Source: Planctomycetaceae bacterium (GTDB lineage Bacteria; Planctomycetota; Planctomycetia; Pirellulales; Thermoguttaceae). From it: a DNA stretch of 6,786 bases. The notes beneath the pieces are model-generated. The model had not been told where the DNA came from. It did no database searches and was given only the letters and a program-made list of their open reading frames with translations. Within the stretch, counting starts at the first letter, position 1. Each line of letters begins with the position of its first letter. Made by a program: the position numbers and the translations under genes. Of the stretch, positions 1-6,159 are shown piece by piece. The DNA is taken from positions 1 to 6,786 of the forward strand of contig JAITAZ010000653.1 of the NCBI GenBank assembly GCA_031283825.1, read 5' to 3'.

Positions 1-44
1 AACCGTTCACGGAAATTTTTATAAATTAAAACATGAATAGTTAC
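1..44. repeat. Short inverted-repeat element, copy A (left edge at window start)
   Basis: The window opens with AACCGTTCACGG (1-12), and an imperfect inverted partner CATGAATAGTTAC lies at 32-44. The reverse complement of the partner, GTAACTATTCATG, resembles the GTAACCGTTCACG end seen complete at 1523. Two further pairs of this kind occur at 1523-1584 and 3433-3553. The leading GT would lie outside the window. No coding capacity. It could be a miniature inverted-repeat element or a relic transposon end. The pair here is the weakest of the three. Confidence 0.4.
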
Positions 45-292
45 AAATTAACAAATGTAGAGACACAATGCCTTGCGTCTCTTGTTGGTTTGACCTAAAT
101 TCGATCAAGGTAGGCGACCTTTCGCCGAAAGGTCGCGTTGCCGAAGGCAACGATAAAATGGAGTCGACAATAATTAAAATCATTTCAGATTTACCTAATT
201 TTAGAAGGAACGCGGGCGTCCCGCCTGCATGACAAACGCCTAAATATGCGGTCGAGACGACCGCGATCCTAATAAAAATAAATTTCACATGA

Positions 293-325
293 GGTAGGCG
301 ACCTTTCGCCGAAAGGTCGCCTACC
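293..325. repeat. Perfect 33-bp palindrome
   Basis: The left arm starts GGTAGGCGACCTTTCG (293-308), the centre is a single C (309), and the right arm CGAAAGGTCGCCTACC (310-325) is its exact reverse complement. As RNA or single-stranded DNA it would fold into a strong GC-rich stem with a tiny loop. Shorter versions of the same palindrome occur at 114-136 and 5971-5993, and a one-mismatch version with an inverted centre occurs near 6069-6091. It is a module of the repeat element rather than a terminator, as no T-run follows. Confidence 0.8.
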
Positions 326-326
326 A

Positions 327-366
327 GAGTCGGCGGTTGCCTACATGAGTCGGCGGTTGCCTACAT
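327..366. repeat. Two exact tandem 20-bp units
   Basis: The unit GAGTCGGCGGTTGCCTACAT occurs at 327-346 and again, identical, at 347-366. Related 20-bp units in the opposite orientation (AGTTAGGCGACCGCCGACTC) stand twice in tandem at 5925-5944 and 5945-5964, at the left end of the second element. The unit is therefore a shared building block that can sit on either side of the hairpin core. Confidence 0.75.
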
Positions 367-501
367 GATCTGGGATAGCAAGCGCTTAACATGAGACTAA
401 TTTAAAATCTAGGATTGAAGACTCAAGAGATAAAACAAATTTTCCACTAATATATTACCTTTAAAATAAATTCTACATTTTAGAAATTCTCTAAAATTCT
501 A

Positions 502-1470
502 ATGAACGAATTATTAGTAAAATCAGACAACATAAAAAACTATTCGCTAGACTCGTCTCGAGCTTATTGCAGACGAAAAACTTGGGGACATTACGAAAAT
601 TTTAGCGTTGCAAGTTTTTTGTTTCCTCGCGAATTGCGATCTCCGATTGAAACCGTTTACGCTTATTGCAGATTCTCCGACGATCTAGGCGATGAGAATG
701 ACGGCTCAAAAATCCAACGCGAATTGGCAATCAAGAAATTAAATCAATGGGAACACGAACTCAATCTGACTTTCGACTACGCAATCTCGATAAGGAATCA
801 ACAAAATATTTTTCCAGATACGCCGCCCGTTACTCATCCGATTTTTATTTCTCTAATCGACGTGATTCATAAATTTAATCTGCCGAAAGAACCGTTTGCG
901 AATCTGCTTATCGCTTTCAAACAAGATCAAATAAAACAAGAATATCAAACGTTAGAAGAATTACTCGACTACTGCAAAAACTCCGCCGATCCTGTTGGTC
1001 GAATTGTTTTACATTTGGCTTTCGCCGCCGATAAACAAAAAAATGATGAAATTACAATCGATCAGAAATTAATTAATTGGTCAGATTCAATTTGCACCGG
1101 CTTACAGCTTGCAAATTTTTGGCAAGATATAAAACGAGATTTATCAATCGGACGTTGCTATATCCCGAAAAATATCGCGTCAAGATATGGAGTTGATCTC
1201 GAAAACTTAAATTGGAATCAAGAGTTTCGCTCAATGATGACCGAACTAGTCGAAGACGCTCGACAAAGAATAATAAACGGAATCCCGTTGTTAAATGAAA
1301 TACCCGATTCAATCAAGTTTAATATTTCTATAATTATTCGCGGCGGGTTAGCAATTCTCGACGCAATTAAAAAAATAAATTACAACGTCTTAAAAAAGCG
1401 TCCTGTAGTATCTGGTCTAAAAAAATTAAATATCGCTCTAGCGGCTTTGCTAAAGAGAAAAATTAGGTAA
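502..1470 (+). CDS. hpnC: Squalene synthase HpnC (hydroxysqualene synthase type)
   Basis: This 322-residue protein belongs to the trans-isoprenyl diphosphate synthase family. HpnC is known to convert presqualene diphosphate into hydroxysqualene, between HpnD and HpnE in squalene and hopanoid synthesis. Both aspartate motifs that bind the Mg-diphosphate are visible: DDLGDE at residues 60-65, and NFWQDIKRD (205-213) followed by GRCYIP (217-222). The HYENFSVAS segment (30-38) ahead of the first motif separates HpnC from HpnD, and SADPVGR (161-167) is the conserved central helix. Length is near the family norm, with a slightly long basic C-terminus. The ATG at 502 is the first start after an in-frame stop at 481. 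No Shine-Dalgarno sequence precedes it, and I found no convincing promoter in the AT-rich 371-501 leader. The gene converges on dnaB. Function as HpnC is confident; the end product of the pathway in this organism is inferred. Confidence 0.92.
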   Translation: MNELLVKSDNIKNYSLDSSRAYCRRKTWGHYENFSVASFLFPRELRSPIETVYAYCRFSDDLGDENDGSKIQRELAIKKLNQWEHELNLTFDYAISIRNQQNIFPDTPPVTHPIFISLIDVIHKFNLPKEPFANLLIAFKQDQIKQEYQTLEELLDYCKNSADPVGRIVLHLAFAADKQKNDEITIDQKLINWSDSICTGLQLANFWQDIKRDLSIGRCYIPKNIASRYGVDLENLNWNQEFRSMMTELVEDARQRIINGIPLLNEIPDSIKFNISIIIRGGLAILDAIKKINYNVLKKRPVVSGLKKLNIALAALLKRKIR

Positions 1471-1522
1471 ATAGATTTTGTAATATTTCGGCGGAAAAAA
1501 TTTTTGTAACGTTAAATATTTT

Positions 1523-1584
1523 GTAACCGTTCACGGGTTTAAACGCGGATAATATGGGGATTTTTAAAAACTGTGAATGGTTAT
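1523..1584. repeat. Short inverted-repeat element, copy B, between convergent genes
   Basis: GTAACCGTTCACGG (1523-1536) and CTGTGAATGGTTAT (1571-1584) form an imperfect inverted pair, 11 of 14 positions matching, around a 34-bp centre. It lies in the 134-bp gap between the hpnC and dnaB stops, which holds no other feature. A run of six T follows the right arm at 1591-1596, so the folded RNA might also help end hpnC transcription. That role is only a guess, since the loop is long for an intrinsic terminator. Confidence 0.5.
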
Positions 1585-1604
1585 GCGAAATTTTTTAATT
1601 TTCT

Positions 1605-3149
1605 TTAGAACGAATCTGGTACTTCTGGTTCTTCGTTGATTGTGTTGTATTTGGCTGTTTGATTTGTTGATGTCCATTGAGTTGTGGGCGATTCTAATCG
1701 GTTGTTGGATGCGTTGCCGGAATAGACGGCGAAATCATTGTATTCCTCGACTGTATGATATGTTGGGTCTTCAAATCTTGTAAATTCTCCGATCCATTGC
1801 AAGACGGTGTCGTCGATTCTTCCGTTTCTTTGTTTTGCTACGATTATGTCTGCTTTGCCTAATAGACCTTTTTGAATTGCGTCTTCTTGACTCATATATC
1901 TGTCTTCTCGATGGATAAAAACAACTACGTCGGCGTCTTGTTCGATTGCGCCTGATTCGCGTAAATGTGATAATTTCGGGCGATTATCTTTTGTCATTTC
2001 TGCCTGTCGATTTAACTGAGCTAAGCAAACTATTGGAATTTTTAATTCTCTTGCCAAGCCTTTCAACCGTCTAGCAATTTTCGAGACTTGTTCTTGACGC
2101 GGTTCCATTGAATTTTCTGGTTCGATCAATCCGATATAATCGATTACTAATAGTCGTAAGTCCATCTGACGTTTAAGTCGTCTTGCGACTGCCGCGATTT
2201 CTGAAATTGTTCTGCTTGGCGTTTCGTCGATATAGATTGGCGAAGTTGACAGCTCGTTTGTTGCCGTTTGAAATTTTTCGTGATCTTCTTGTAACATCCG
2301 ATTTTTCCGTATTTTCTCTCCGTCGATTCTTCCTCTTGAACAAATCATTCGCAAGGTCAATTCGAACGCTGACATTTCCAAACTCACCATTAGGACTGGC
2401 AATTTTTGGTCTATTGCAACGTGTTCGGCGATATTTGTAGCTAGAGCTGTTTTGCCCATTGACGGACGTGCCGCGATTATTATTAATTCGTTAGAGTGCA
2501 AGCCTTCAAGGATTTCATCTAGGCGAGGAAAACCTGTTTTAATGCCGTCAACTACGCCGCGCATTTTGCTGTCGATATAATCGCGAACTGAATCCAGTGC
2601 TGTTTTGATATCGACTATCATGTTCATTGTCTGGGATTCGCATAATTCGAAAACTTGTTGTGATGATTTATTTAATAGGTCTTTGGAGATAGCGTCGGGT
2701 GAATATGCCTCTTGTGTAATTGACGAGGTGATGTGAATCAACTGACGTAACAATGATTTCTCGCGAACAATTGCCGCGTAATAAACTGCGTGAAACGTAA
2801 CGTGAACTGATTGCATTAATTCTGCGAGATAAGCCATTCCGCCGACTGCTTCGAGTTCTTCGCTTTTGGACATCTGGTCGGCGAGAAGAGTGATATCGAT
2901 TCCGCCGCCGTCGTTGCGGAGGTCGATTATATTTTTGAAGATGCGGCGATTAGCGTCTGAATAAAAATCCGTATCGTGTAATCGTGATATCACGTCGTCG
3001 CAGAGCATGGGGTTGAGTAAGAGAGCGCCGATTACAGCTCGTTCTGCCTCGAGATTATGAGGAGGCGCATGATCAAACGCCGCCAAATTAACCGGCTCTG
3101 ATTTCTTACTAGATTTACGACGTTTAATCGGTTCTGATTCTGATGTCAT
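1605..3149 (-). CDS. dnaB: Replicative DNA helicase DnaB
   Basis: This 514-residue hexameric helicase unwinds DNA at the replication fork and contacts primase. The N-terminal DnaB domain starts at HNLEAERAVIGALLL (31-45). The RecA-like ATPase domain spans about 200-462 and carries Walker A ARPSMGKT (227-234), SLEMS with the catalytic Glu258, Walker B LLVIDYIGL (333-341), the DNA-binding/sensor stretch RESGAIEQDADVVVF (397-411) and arginine finger KQRNGR (439-444). No intein is present. A basic/polar N-terminal extension of about 30 residues and a low-complexity Asn/Thr/Glu tail of about 45 residues make it longer than typical DnaB. I chose the ATG at 3149. An in-frame TTG at 3185 would add 12 residues but lies only about 4 nt after the predicted transcription start. 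No Shine-Dalgarno sequence precedes either. It stands alone on the minus strand. Confidence 0.95.
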   Translation of the reverse strand: MTSESEPIKRRKSSKKSEPVNLAAFDHAPPHNLEAERAVIGALLLNPMLCDDVISRLHDTDFYSDANRRIFKNIIDLRNDGGGIDITLLADQMSKSEELEAVGGMAYLAELMQSVHVTFHAVYYAAIVREKSLLRQLIHITSSITQEAYSPDAISKDLLNKSSQQVFELCESQTMNMIVDIKTALDSVRDYIDSKMRGVVDGIKTGFPRLDEILEGLHSNELIIIAARPSMGKTALATNIAEHVAIDQKLPVLMVSLEMSAFELTLRMICSRGRIDGEKIRKNRMLQEDHEKFQTATNELSTSPIYIDETPSRTISEIAAVARRLKRQMDLRLLVIDYIGLIEPENSMEPRQEQVSKIARRLKGLARELKIPIVCLAQLNRQAEMTKDNRPKLSHLRESGAIEQDADVVVFIHREDRYMSQEDAIQKGLLGKADIIVAKQRNGRIDDTVLQWIGEFTRFEDPTYHTVEEYNDFAVYSGNASNNRLESPTTQWTSTNQTAKYNTINEEPEVPDSF

Positions 3150-3195
3150 GAAATTGAATTGAGTTGAGTTGGGCAATTTCCGCAAGAAGTTTTTT

Positions 3196-3224
3196 ACTAT
3201 AAAAAATTAACATAGATTTGTCAA
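3196..3224 (-). promoter_or_regulatory. Sigma70-type promoter for dnaB
   Basis: On the minus strand a perfect -35 TTGACA (3224-3219) is followed, after exactly 17 bp, by -10 TATAGT (3201-3196), five of six consensus bases. Transcription would begin near 3189, giving a leader of about 40 nt to the ATG at 3149. This is the best promoter in the window, and its position argues against the alternative TTG start at 3185. Confidence 0.75.
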
Positions 3225-3369
3225 GTAAGCAAAAAAGTTGTTGAGAAAGCTCGTCTTTAAAAAACATATTATTTTTGAGGGGGTGAGATAAAACTGAAAA
3301 AAAATCTCTCTCTTTTAAAAAGGCTTTTGTTTTCTGTTGAGTCATTAATCATGGTTTTTAAATTAGTGC

Positions 3370-3413
3370 GTCCCCAGCGTCCCCTTTGTCCCCAATGTCC
3401 CCTAAGTCCCCCC
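3370..3413. repeat. 9-bp GTCCCCNNN array 1
   Basis: Five GTCCCC units at exact 9-bp spacing start at 3370, 3379, 3388, 3397 and 3406. They are separated by the variable triplets AGC, TTT, AAT and TAA. The opposite strand reads GGGGAC and has regularly spaced G-runs. Related arrays lie at 5755-5771, 5817-5867, 6160-6204 and, decayed, at 6279-6332. The array is flanked by GAGTCATTAATCA (3339-3351) and AATAATATGGTTTTT (3419-3433), both of which recur around the 5755-5898 arrays. Confidence 0.85.
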
Positions 3414-3432
3414 AAAAAATAATATGGTTTTT

Positions 3433-3553
3433 AAACCGTTCACGCACAATAGAAAAATTTTCTAATCCCTGAAAGGGCGAGTGAAAATACTTTTTTCACG
3501 TAAACAATTACAAAAATACCCCAATTCCGAATTGTAAAACCGTGAACTGTTAT
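3433..3553. repeat. Short inverted-repeat element, copy C
   Basis: AAACCGTTCACG (3433-3444) and CCGTGAACTGTTAT (3540-3553) are inverted relative to each other and match the ends of copies A and B. The 95-bp interior has no reading frame of note, but holds a CCCT-gaa-AGGG hairpin (3467-3477) and a GTGAAAA/TTTTCAC hairpin (3481-3499). The left end directly abuts the flank of GTCCCC array 1. Likely a miniature inverted-repeat element; its mobility is inferred. Confidence 0.5.
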
Positions 3554-3646
3554 AAAAAAATAACTATTCAATTATTTCGCTGCTATATTAAAAAAAATAT
3601 TTTCGTTTAAATTATGAATCTTGCTTTGATATATTCTCTACCCTAC

Positions 3647-3675
3647 TTGAATTAAAACTTATCCTTGCCTACAAT
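3647..3675 (+). promoter_or_regulatory. Candidate sigma70-type promoter for hpnE
   Basis: TTGAAT (3647-3652) and TACAAT (3670-3675) are spaced by 17 bp, each close to consensus. Transcription would start near 3682, leaving a leader of about 100 nt. A perfect TATAAT at 3713-3718 lies nearer the gene but has no suitably spaced -35 hexamer; it is a weaker alternative. Confidence 0.5.
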
Positions 3676-3760
3676 GACTTGTGATTTTGACGATGGGAAA
3701 TTTTTATGTATTTATAATTTGTGTTTTATTTCTTTGTTTTCTATTTTTTGTTTTGCTATT

Positions 3761-3773
3761 AAGGTGAAAAGGG
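3761..3773 (+). promoter_or_regulatory. Ribosome-binding region deciding the hpnE start
   Basis: AAGGTGA (3761-3767) and the purine run AAAAGGG (3767-3773) precede two possible starts. The purine run sits 7 nt before the ATG at 3781, while AAGGTG sits 8 nt before an in-frame TTG at 3775. The ATG is preferred because it gives a compact dinucleotide-binding N-terminus; the difference is only two residues. Confidence 0.45.
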
Positions 3774-3780
3774 TTTGACG

Positions 3781-5655
3781 ATGCGTCGTAGTTTAGCGAT
3801 AGTTGGCGGTGGATTAGCTGGGATAGCGGCGGCGGAAGCGGCGGTTCGGCGTGGGTTTAAGGTTGATTTGTTTGAGTGGTCGCGAGTTCTTGGCGGTAGA
3901 GCGGCGTCGATTTTTGATCCCGTTTCGGGATGTTGGCTTGACAATGGGCAACATCTGACACTAGGTTGTTGTAGTGAATTTATTGCGTTAAACCAAAGAC
4001 TTGGCGTGAGCAATTTTTTTGAAAAAAAAGATTCTATACCTTTTGCTCAGGTTGGCGGCAAGCGGTGGACGATTTCGCCGTTATCTTTGTTGCCGGCGAG
4101 TTGGCAATTATTGCCGTCGTTTTTGAGAATACCTTTGTTGACATTTAGGCAGCGTCTTTCGACTGCTTTTGCGTTACGAAAATTAGGCAGAGTTAATTAT
4201 TCGCCTAATTGGAAGGAAAACGCCAGATTGGGTTACAATTCTGATTTTTTATTTTCAAAATGGCTTAAGGATGAAAAAATTTCGTCTCAATGTATTGAAA
4301 ATTTTTGGGAGCCGTTGATATTGAGTTCTCTTTGCGATGCGGTTGAGAATGTAGCGTTTGACGCGGTGCAGAAAGTTGTCCGCGATGGTTTCTTGGCGGG
4401 CAGAAAAGGGATGACGGTTTACATTCCGAAAAAACCGTTGAGGGCAATTTATCATGACGAGGTTTTAGAAAAATTAAAATCGATGGGCGTAAACGTTCAT
4501 TTCTTATCGCGAGTTACGGCGTTAAGGTGGGAATTGTTGCCTGAACAAAATAGTAGTGCAATTAAAATTACAACCGACAAAAATTCAACAATGACCGCGA
4601 ATGAAATTTCTGACGACTCTATTAACTCTTCCGATTCGAACAACGCCGACAATTCTAACAATTCTAATAATGATGCTGAAGAGTCTGACTATTTAAATAA
4701 TCCGAATGACGATAAAGAAGATAATAATGAAAATATTGATAATCTTCCTAATATTTATTGTAACAAAAATTCTGATGAAAATTCTGACGCTAGCTCTGCT
4801 GATGTTAATAATGAAAATATTGAAAATGTTGACGGGATTGAAGAGATTGGCGAGGTTGAAAAGGTTGTCTCTGTTGAGGGCGTTGAGGTAGAAAAAGTCG
4901 AGGTAGAAAATGCGGATCAAAATTTTGATTTGGAGTTGGAGAGTGAATCTTGTAGTGGTGTTGGGGTTGACATTAATTTTCGGTTGAAGGAGTTGGGTGG
5001 TAGTTCTCCGGTTGTTACGGGTTTGGAGTTTTCGGGCGGCGAGGTTCGTTCATTTGATCGTTATATTTTAGCGGTTCCTGCGTTTCGAGCGCGTGAGATA
5101 TTGGATGCGTCGGAGCTTGAATCTTTTTCGGACGGGTTGGGTTTAGCTGGATTTGAGCCTGGTGCGATAACGTCGGTTCATCTTTGGTTGAATCGTCGTC
5201 TTTTATCGTGTGGTGAGTTGCATACGGCTTTAGTTGGCGGAGTGGGTCAATTTTTATTTTGTCCTCAGGTTGAGGGTTCTAAGGTTGGCGGTTTTTATCA
5301 TGTGGTATTGATTAGTGCGTCTCATCGGATTTTATCGGAGTTGGAGTTGGCGTCTGTTGGTTCATTGGGTTTGGTTGGGCGGGTGATGCGGCAATTGGAG
5401 TTGACGTTTAATCGAGGTAAAGATTCGTTGGAGTTATTTCATTATCGAGTAACGACGTATTTTGATGCGGTATTTTCTCCTCATCCGTTAGTGTATTCTT
5501 GTCGTCCGTTTCAGGATACGTCGTTTATAAATTTCGCGTTAGCTGGCGACTGGACTCAAACTGGCTGGCCTTCAACGTTAGAAGGCGCAGTAAGAAGCGG
5601 ATTACTCGCCGTAGATTCAATAGATTTCGACTCAGAACAAACGTTTTCATGGTAA
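3781..5655 (+). CDS. hpnE: Squalene-associated FAD-dependent desaturase HpnE, with large acidic insertion
   Basis: This 624-residue flavoprotein is of the phytoene desaturase/amine oxidoreductase type. HpnE is known to reduce hydroxysqualene to squalene, the last step of the HpnC/D/E route. The N-terminus carries the FAD-binding motif VGGGLAG (8-14) with Glu32 ending the second strand, then LGGRAAS (37-43) and a DNGQH segment (54-58). The C-terminal FAD motif is FALAGDWTQTGWPSTLEGA (585-603). Family members are usually about 420-480 residues. The excess is a low-complexity insertion at about 266-395, between the strand ending IKITTD and the one beginning VTGLEFSGGEV. The frame stays open throughout and both flanks look intact, so this is an expanded gene, not a broken one. 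Codon use also shifts near 5530. hpnD is not adjacent; the upstream neighbour is divergent dnaB. The family call is confident, activity with the insertion is inferred. Confidence 0.88.
   Translation: MRRSLAIVGGGLAGIAAAEAAVRRGFKVDLFEWSRVLGGRAASIFDPVSGCWLDNGQHLTLGCCSEFIALNQRLGVSNFFEKKDSIPFAQVGGKRWTISPLSLLPASWQLLPSFLRIPLLTFRQRLSTAFALRKLGRVNYSPNWKENARLGYNSDFLFSKWLKDEKISSQCIENFWEPLILSSLCDAVENVAFDAVQKVVRDGFLAGRKGMTVYIPKKPLRAIYHDEVLEKLKSMGVNVHFLSRVTALRWELLPEQNSSAIKITTDKNSTMTANEISDDSINSSDSNNADNSNNSNNDAEESDYLNNPNDDKEDNNENIDNLPNIYCNKNSDENSDASSADVNNENIENVDGIEEIGEVEKVVSVEGVEVEKVEVENADQNFDLELESESCSGVGVDINFRLKELGGSSPVVTGLEFSGGEVRSFDRYILAVPAFRAREILDASELESFSDGLGLAGFEPGAITSVHLWLNRRLLSCGELHTALVGGVGQFLFCPQVEGSKVGGFYHVVLISASHRILSELELASVGSLGLVGRVMRQLELTFNRGKDSLELFHYRVTTYFDAVFSPHPLVYSCRPFQDTSFINFALAGDWTQTGWPSTLEGAVRSGLLAVDSIDFDSEQTFSW
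4591..4910 (+). repeat. Low-complexity, internally repeated coding insertion in hpnE
   Basis: These bases encode hpnE residues about 271-377. By my count 57 of the 80 residues at 271-350 are Asp, Glu, Asn or Ser; a Val/Glu-rich stretch follows. Short DNA duplications are visible: TAATAATGAAAATATTGA at 4722-4739 and again exactly at 4806-4823; AAAATTCTGATG/AAAATTCTGACG in tandem at 4766-4789; and GAGGTAGAAAA at 4885-4895 and 4900-4910. This suggests growth by replication slippage. The peptide is probably a disordered, solvent-exposed loop. Confidence 0.75.
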
Positions 5656-5695
5656 TTTCTTGGCAACTTCTAAAAACTCGATTTTTCAAAAATTC

Positions 5696-5713
5696 GCGTC
5701 CCGTTAGGGACGC
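5696..5713. terminator. Possible terminator hairpin downstream of hpnE
   Basis: GCGTCCC-gtta-GGGACGC is a perfect 7-bp GC-rich stem with a 4-nt loop, 40 nt after the hpnE stop. It is followed by AATTCTT rather than a true T-run, so termination would be weak. The core GTCCC/GGGAC also resembles the nearby 9-bp repeats, so it may simply be repeat-derived. Confidence 0.35.
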
Positions 5714-5754
5714 AATTCTTGGAGAGATGACCGTAAACGGCTATGCGGTAGTGT

Positions 5755-5867
5755 GTCCCCAGTGTCCCCCCTAAAAAAATAATATGGTTTTTTAAAAAGC
5801 CAAAGCTAATTTTTGGGGGGACGTGGGGGACTTGGGGGACACTGGGGACGCTGGGGACATTGGGGAC
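5755..5867. repeat. Opposed GTCCCC / GGGGAC arrays (array 2 and array 3)
   Basis: Two GTCCCC units (5755-5760 and 5764-5769) face six GGGGAC units at exact 9-bp spacing (5817, 5826, 5835, 5844, 5853, 5862), whose triplets are GTG, TTG, ACT, GCT and ATT. The 45 bp between them include AATAATATGGTTTTTT, as beside array 1. The innermost units plus the adjoining A-run and T-run can pair over roughly 20 bp, forming a long hairpin. TGATTAATGACTC (5886-5898) beyond the array is the exact reverse complement of the box at 3339-3351. Six consecutive G-runs make a G-quadruplex on the plus strand plausible. Confidence 0.8.
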
Positions 5868-5920
5868 GTTCTTGTTTGAAATCAGTGATTAATGACTCAT
5901 GTTACGCACTTACTACCCCC

Positions 5921-6115
5921 GATCAGTTAGGCGACCGCTGACTCAGTTAGGCGACCGCCGACTCAGGTAGGCGACCTTTCGCCGAAAGGTCGCGTTGCCG
6001 AAGGCAACGATAAAATGGATTCGACAATAATTAAAATCAATTCAGATTTACCGTCGGCTAACGCTGACGCGACCTTTCGGCGAAAGGTTGCGAACCTACG
6101 GTCGCCTACCGGATC
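5921..6115. repeat. Hairpin-rich interspersed repeat element, copy 2
   Basis: This 195-bp block begins CGATCA (5920-5925) with two tandem 20-bp units (5925-5964). It continues with the core 5965-6052, which matches 108-195 at 86 of 88 positions, and ends GGTCGCCTACCGGATCTGGG, mirroring the left end. Downstream of the core lies an inverted hairpin with centre CCTTTCGGCGAAAGG (6072-6086). The sequence outside the core differs from copy 1, so only modules are conserved. No coding potential. Confidence 0.7.
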
Positions 6116-6159
6116 TGGGGTTACTATACTTTGAGCAGTAACAAATGTTTCTTTTTTTG

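Larger units (their letters stand above)
103..370. repeat. Hairpin-rich interspersed repeat element, copy 1
   Basis: This 268-bp block is bounded by CGATCA plus GGTAGGCGACC on the left and by GTTGCCTACATGATCTGGG on the right, so its ends are roughly inverted relative to each other. Inside are several perfect or near-perfect hairpins: GCGACCTTTCG paired with CGAAAGGTCGC (114-136), CGTTGCC-gaa-GGCAACG (136-152), GCGGG-cgt-CCCGC (212-224), GCGGTCG-aga-CGACCGC (248-264) and a 33-bp palindrome (293-325). Bases 108-195 recur with only two mismatches at 5965-6052. There is no credible open reading frame. It looks like a REP- or MITE-like non-autonomous element. No transposase is present in the window. 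Confidence 0.7.

Noticed and set aside
19..288. 89-codon minus-strand open frame in the left intergenic region
   Set aside because: It runs straight through the hairpin repeats, its peptide is a translation of the GGCGGGACGCCCGC and AAGGTCGCC palindromes, and it resembles no protein family I know.
403..478. TAAAAT and TACATT as -10 boxes for hpnC
   Set aside because: Neither has a recognisable -35 hexamer at 16-18 bp; such matches are expected by chance in this AT-rich leader.
1073..1312. 79-codon minus-strand frame inside hpnC
   Set aside because: It is antisense to the well-supported hpnC coding frame, including its second aspartate motif, and has no recognisable motif of its own.
2183..2440. 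85-codon plus-strand frame inside dnaB
   Set aside because: It is antisense to the DnaB ATPase domain and is explained by that gene's codon bias.
3124..3345. 73-codon minus-strand frame upstream of dnaB
   Set aside because: It covers the dnaB promoter and leader and overlaps the dnaB start out of frame; its Lys/Leu/Phe-rich peptide looks like translated AT-rich DNA.
3370..3413. CRISPR-like array
   Set aside because: Repeats of 6 bp with 3-bp spacers are far too short for CRISPR; this is a minisatellite.
3686..3718. TTGACG plus TATAAT as the hpnE promoter
   Set aside because: The two hexamers are about 20 bp apart, too far for a standard sigma70 promoter; the 3647-3675 pair has the correct 17-bp spacing.
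4693..4920. Ile/Asn/Phe-rich frames on both strands over the hpnE insertion
   Set aside because: They are out-of-frame readings of the low-complexity insertion; the hpnE frame continues intact on both sides with conserved motifs.
5499..5774. 91-codon plus-strand frame overlapping the hpnE 3' end
   Set aside because: It overlaps the conserved C-terminal FAD motif of hpnE in another frame and ends in the GTCCCC repeat; there is no ribosome-binding site.
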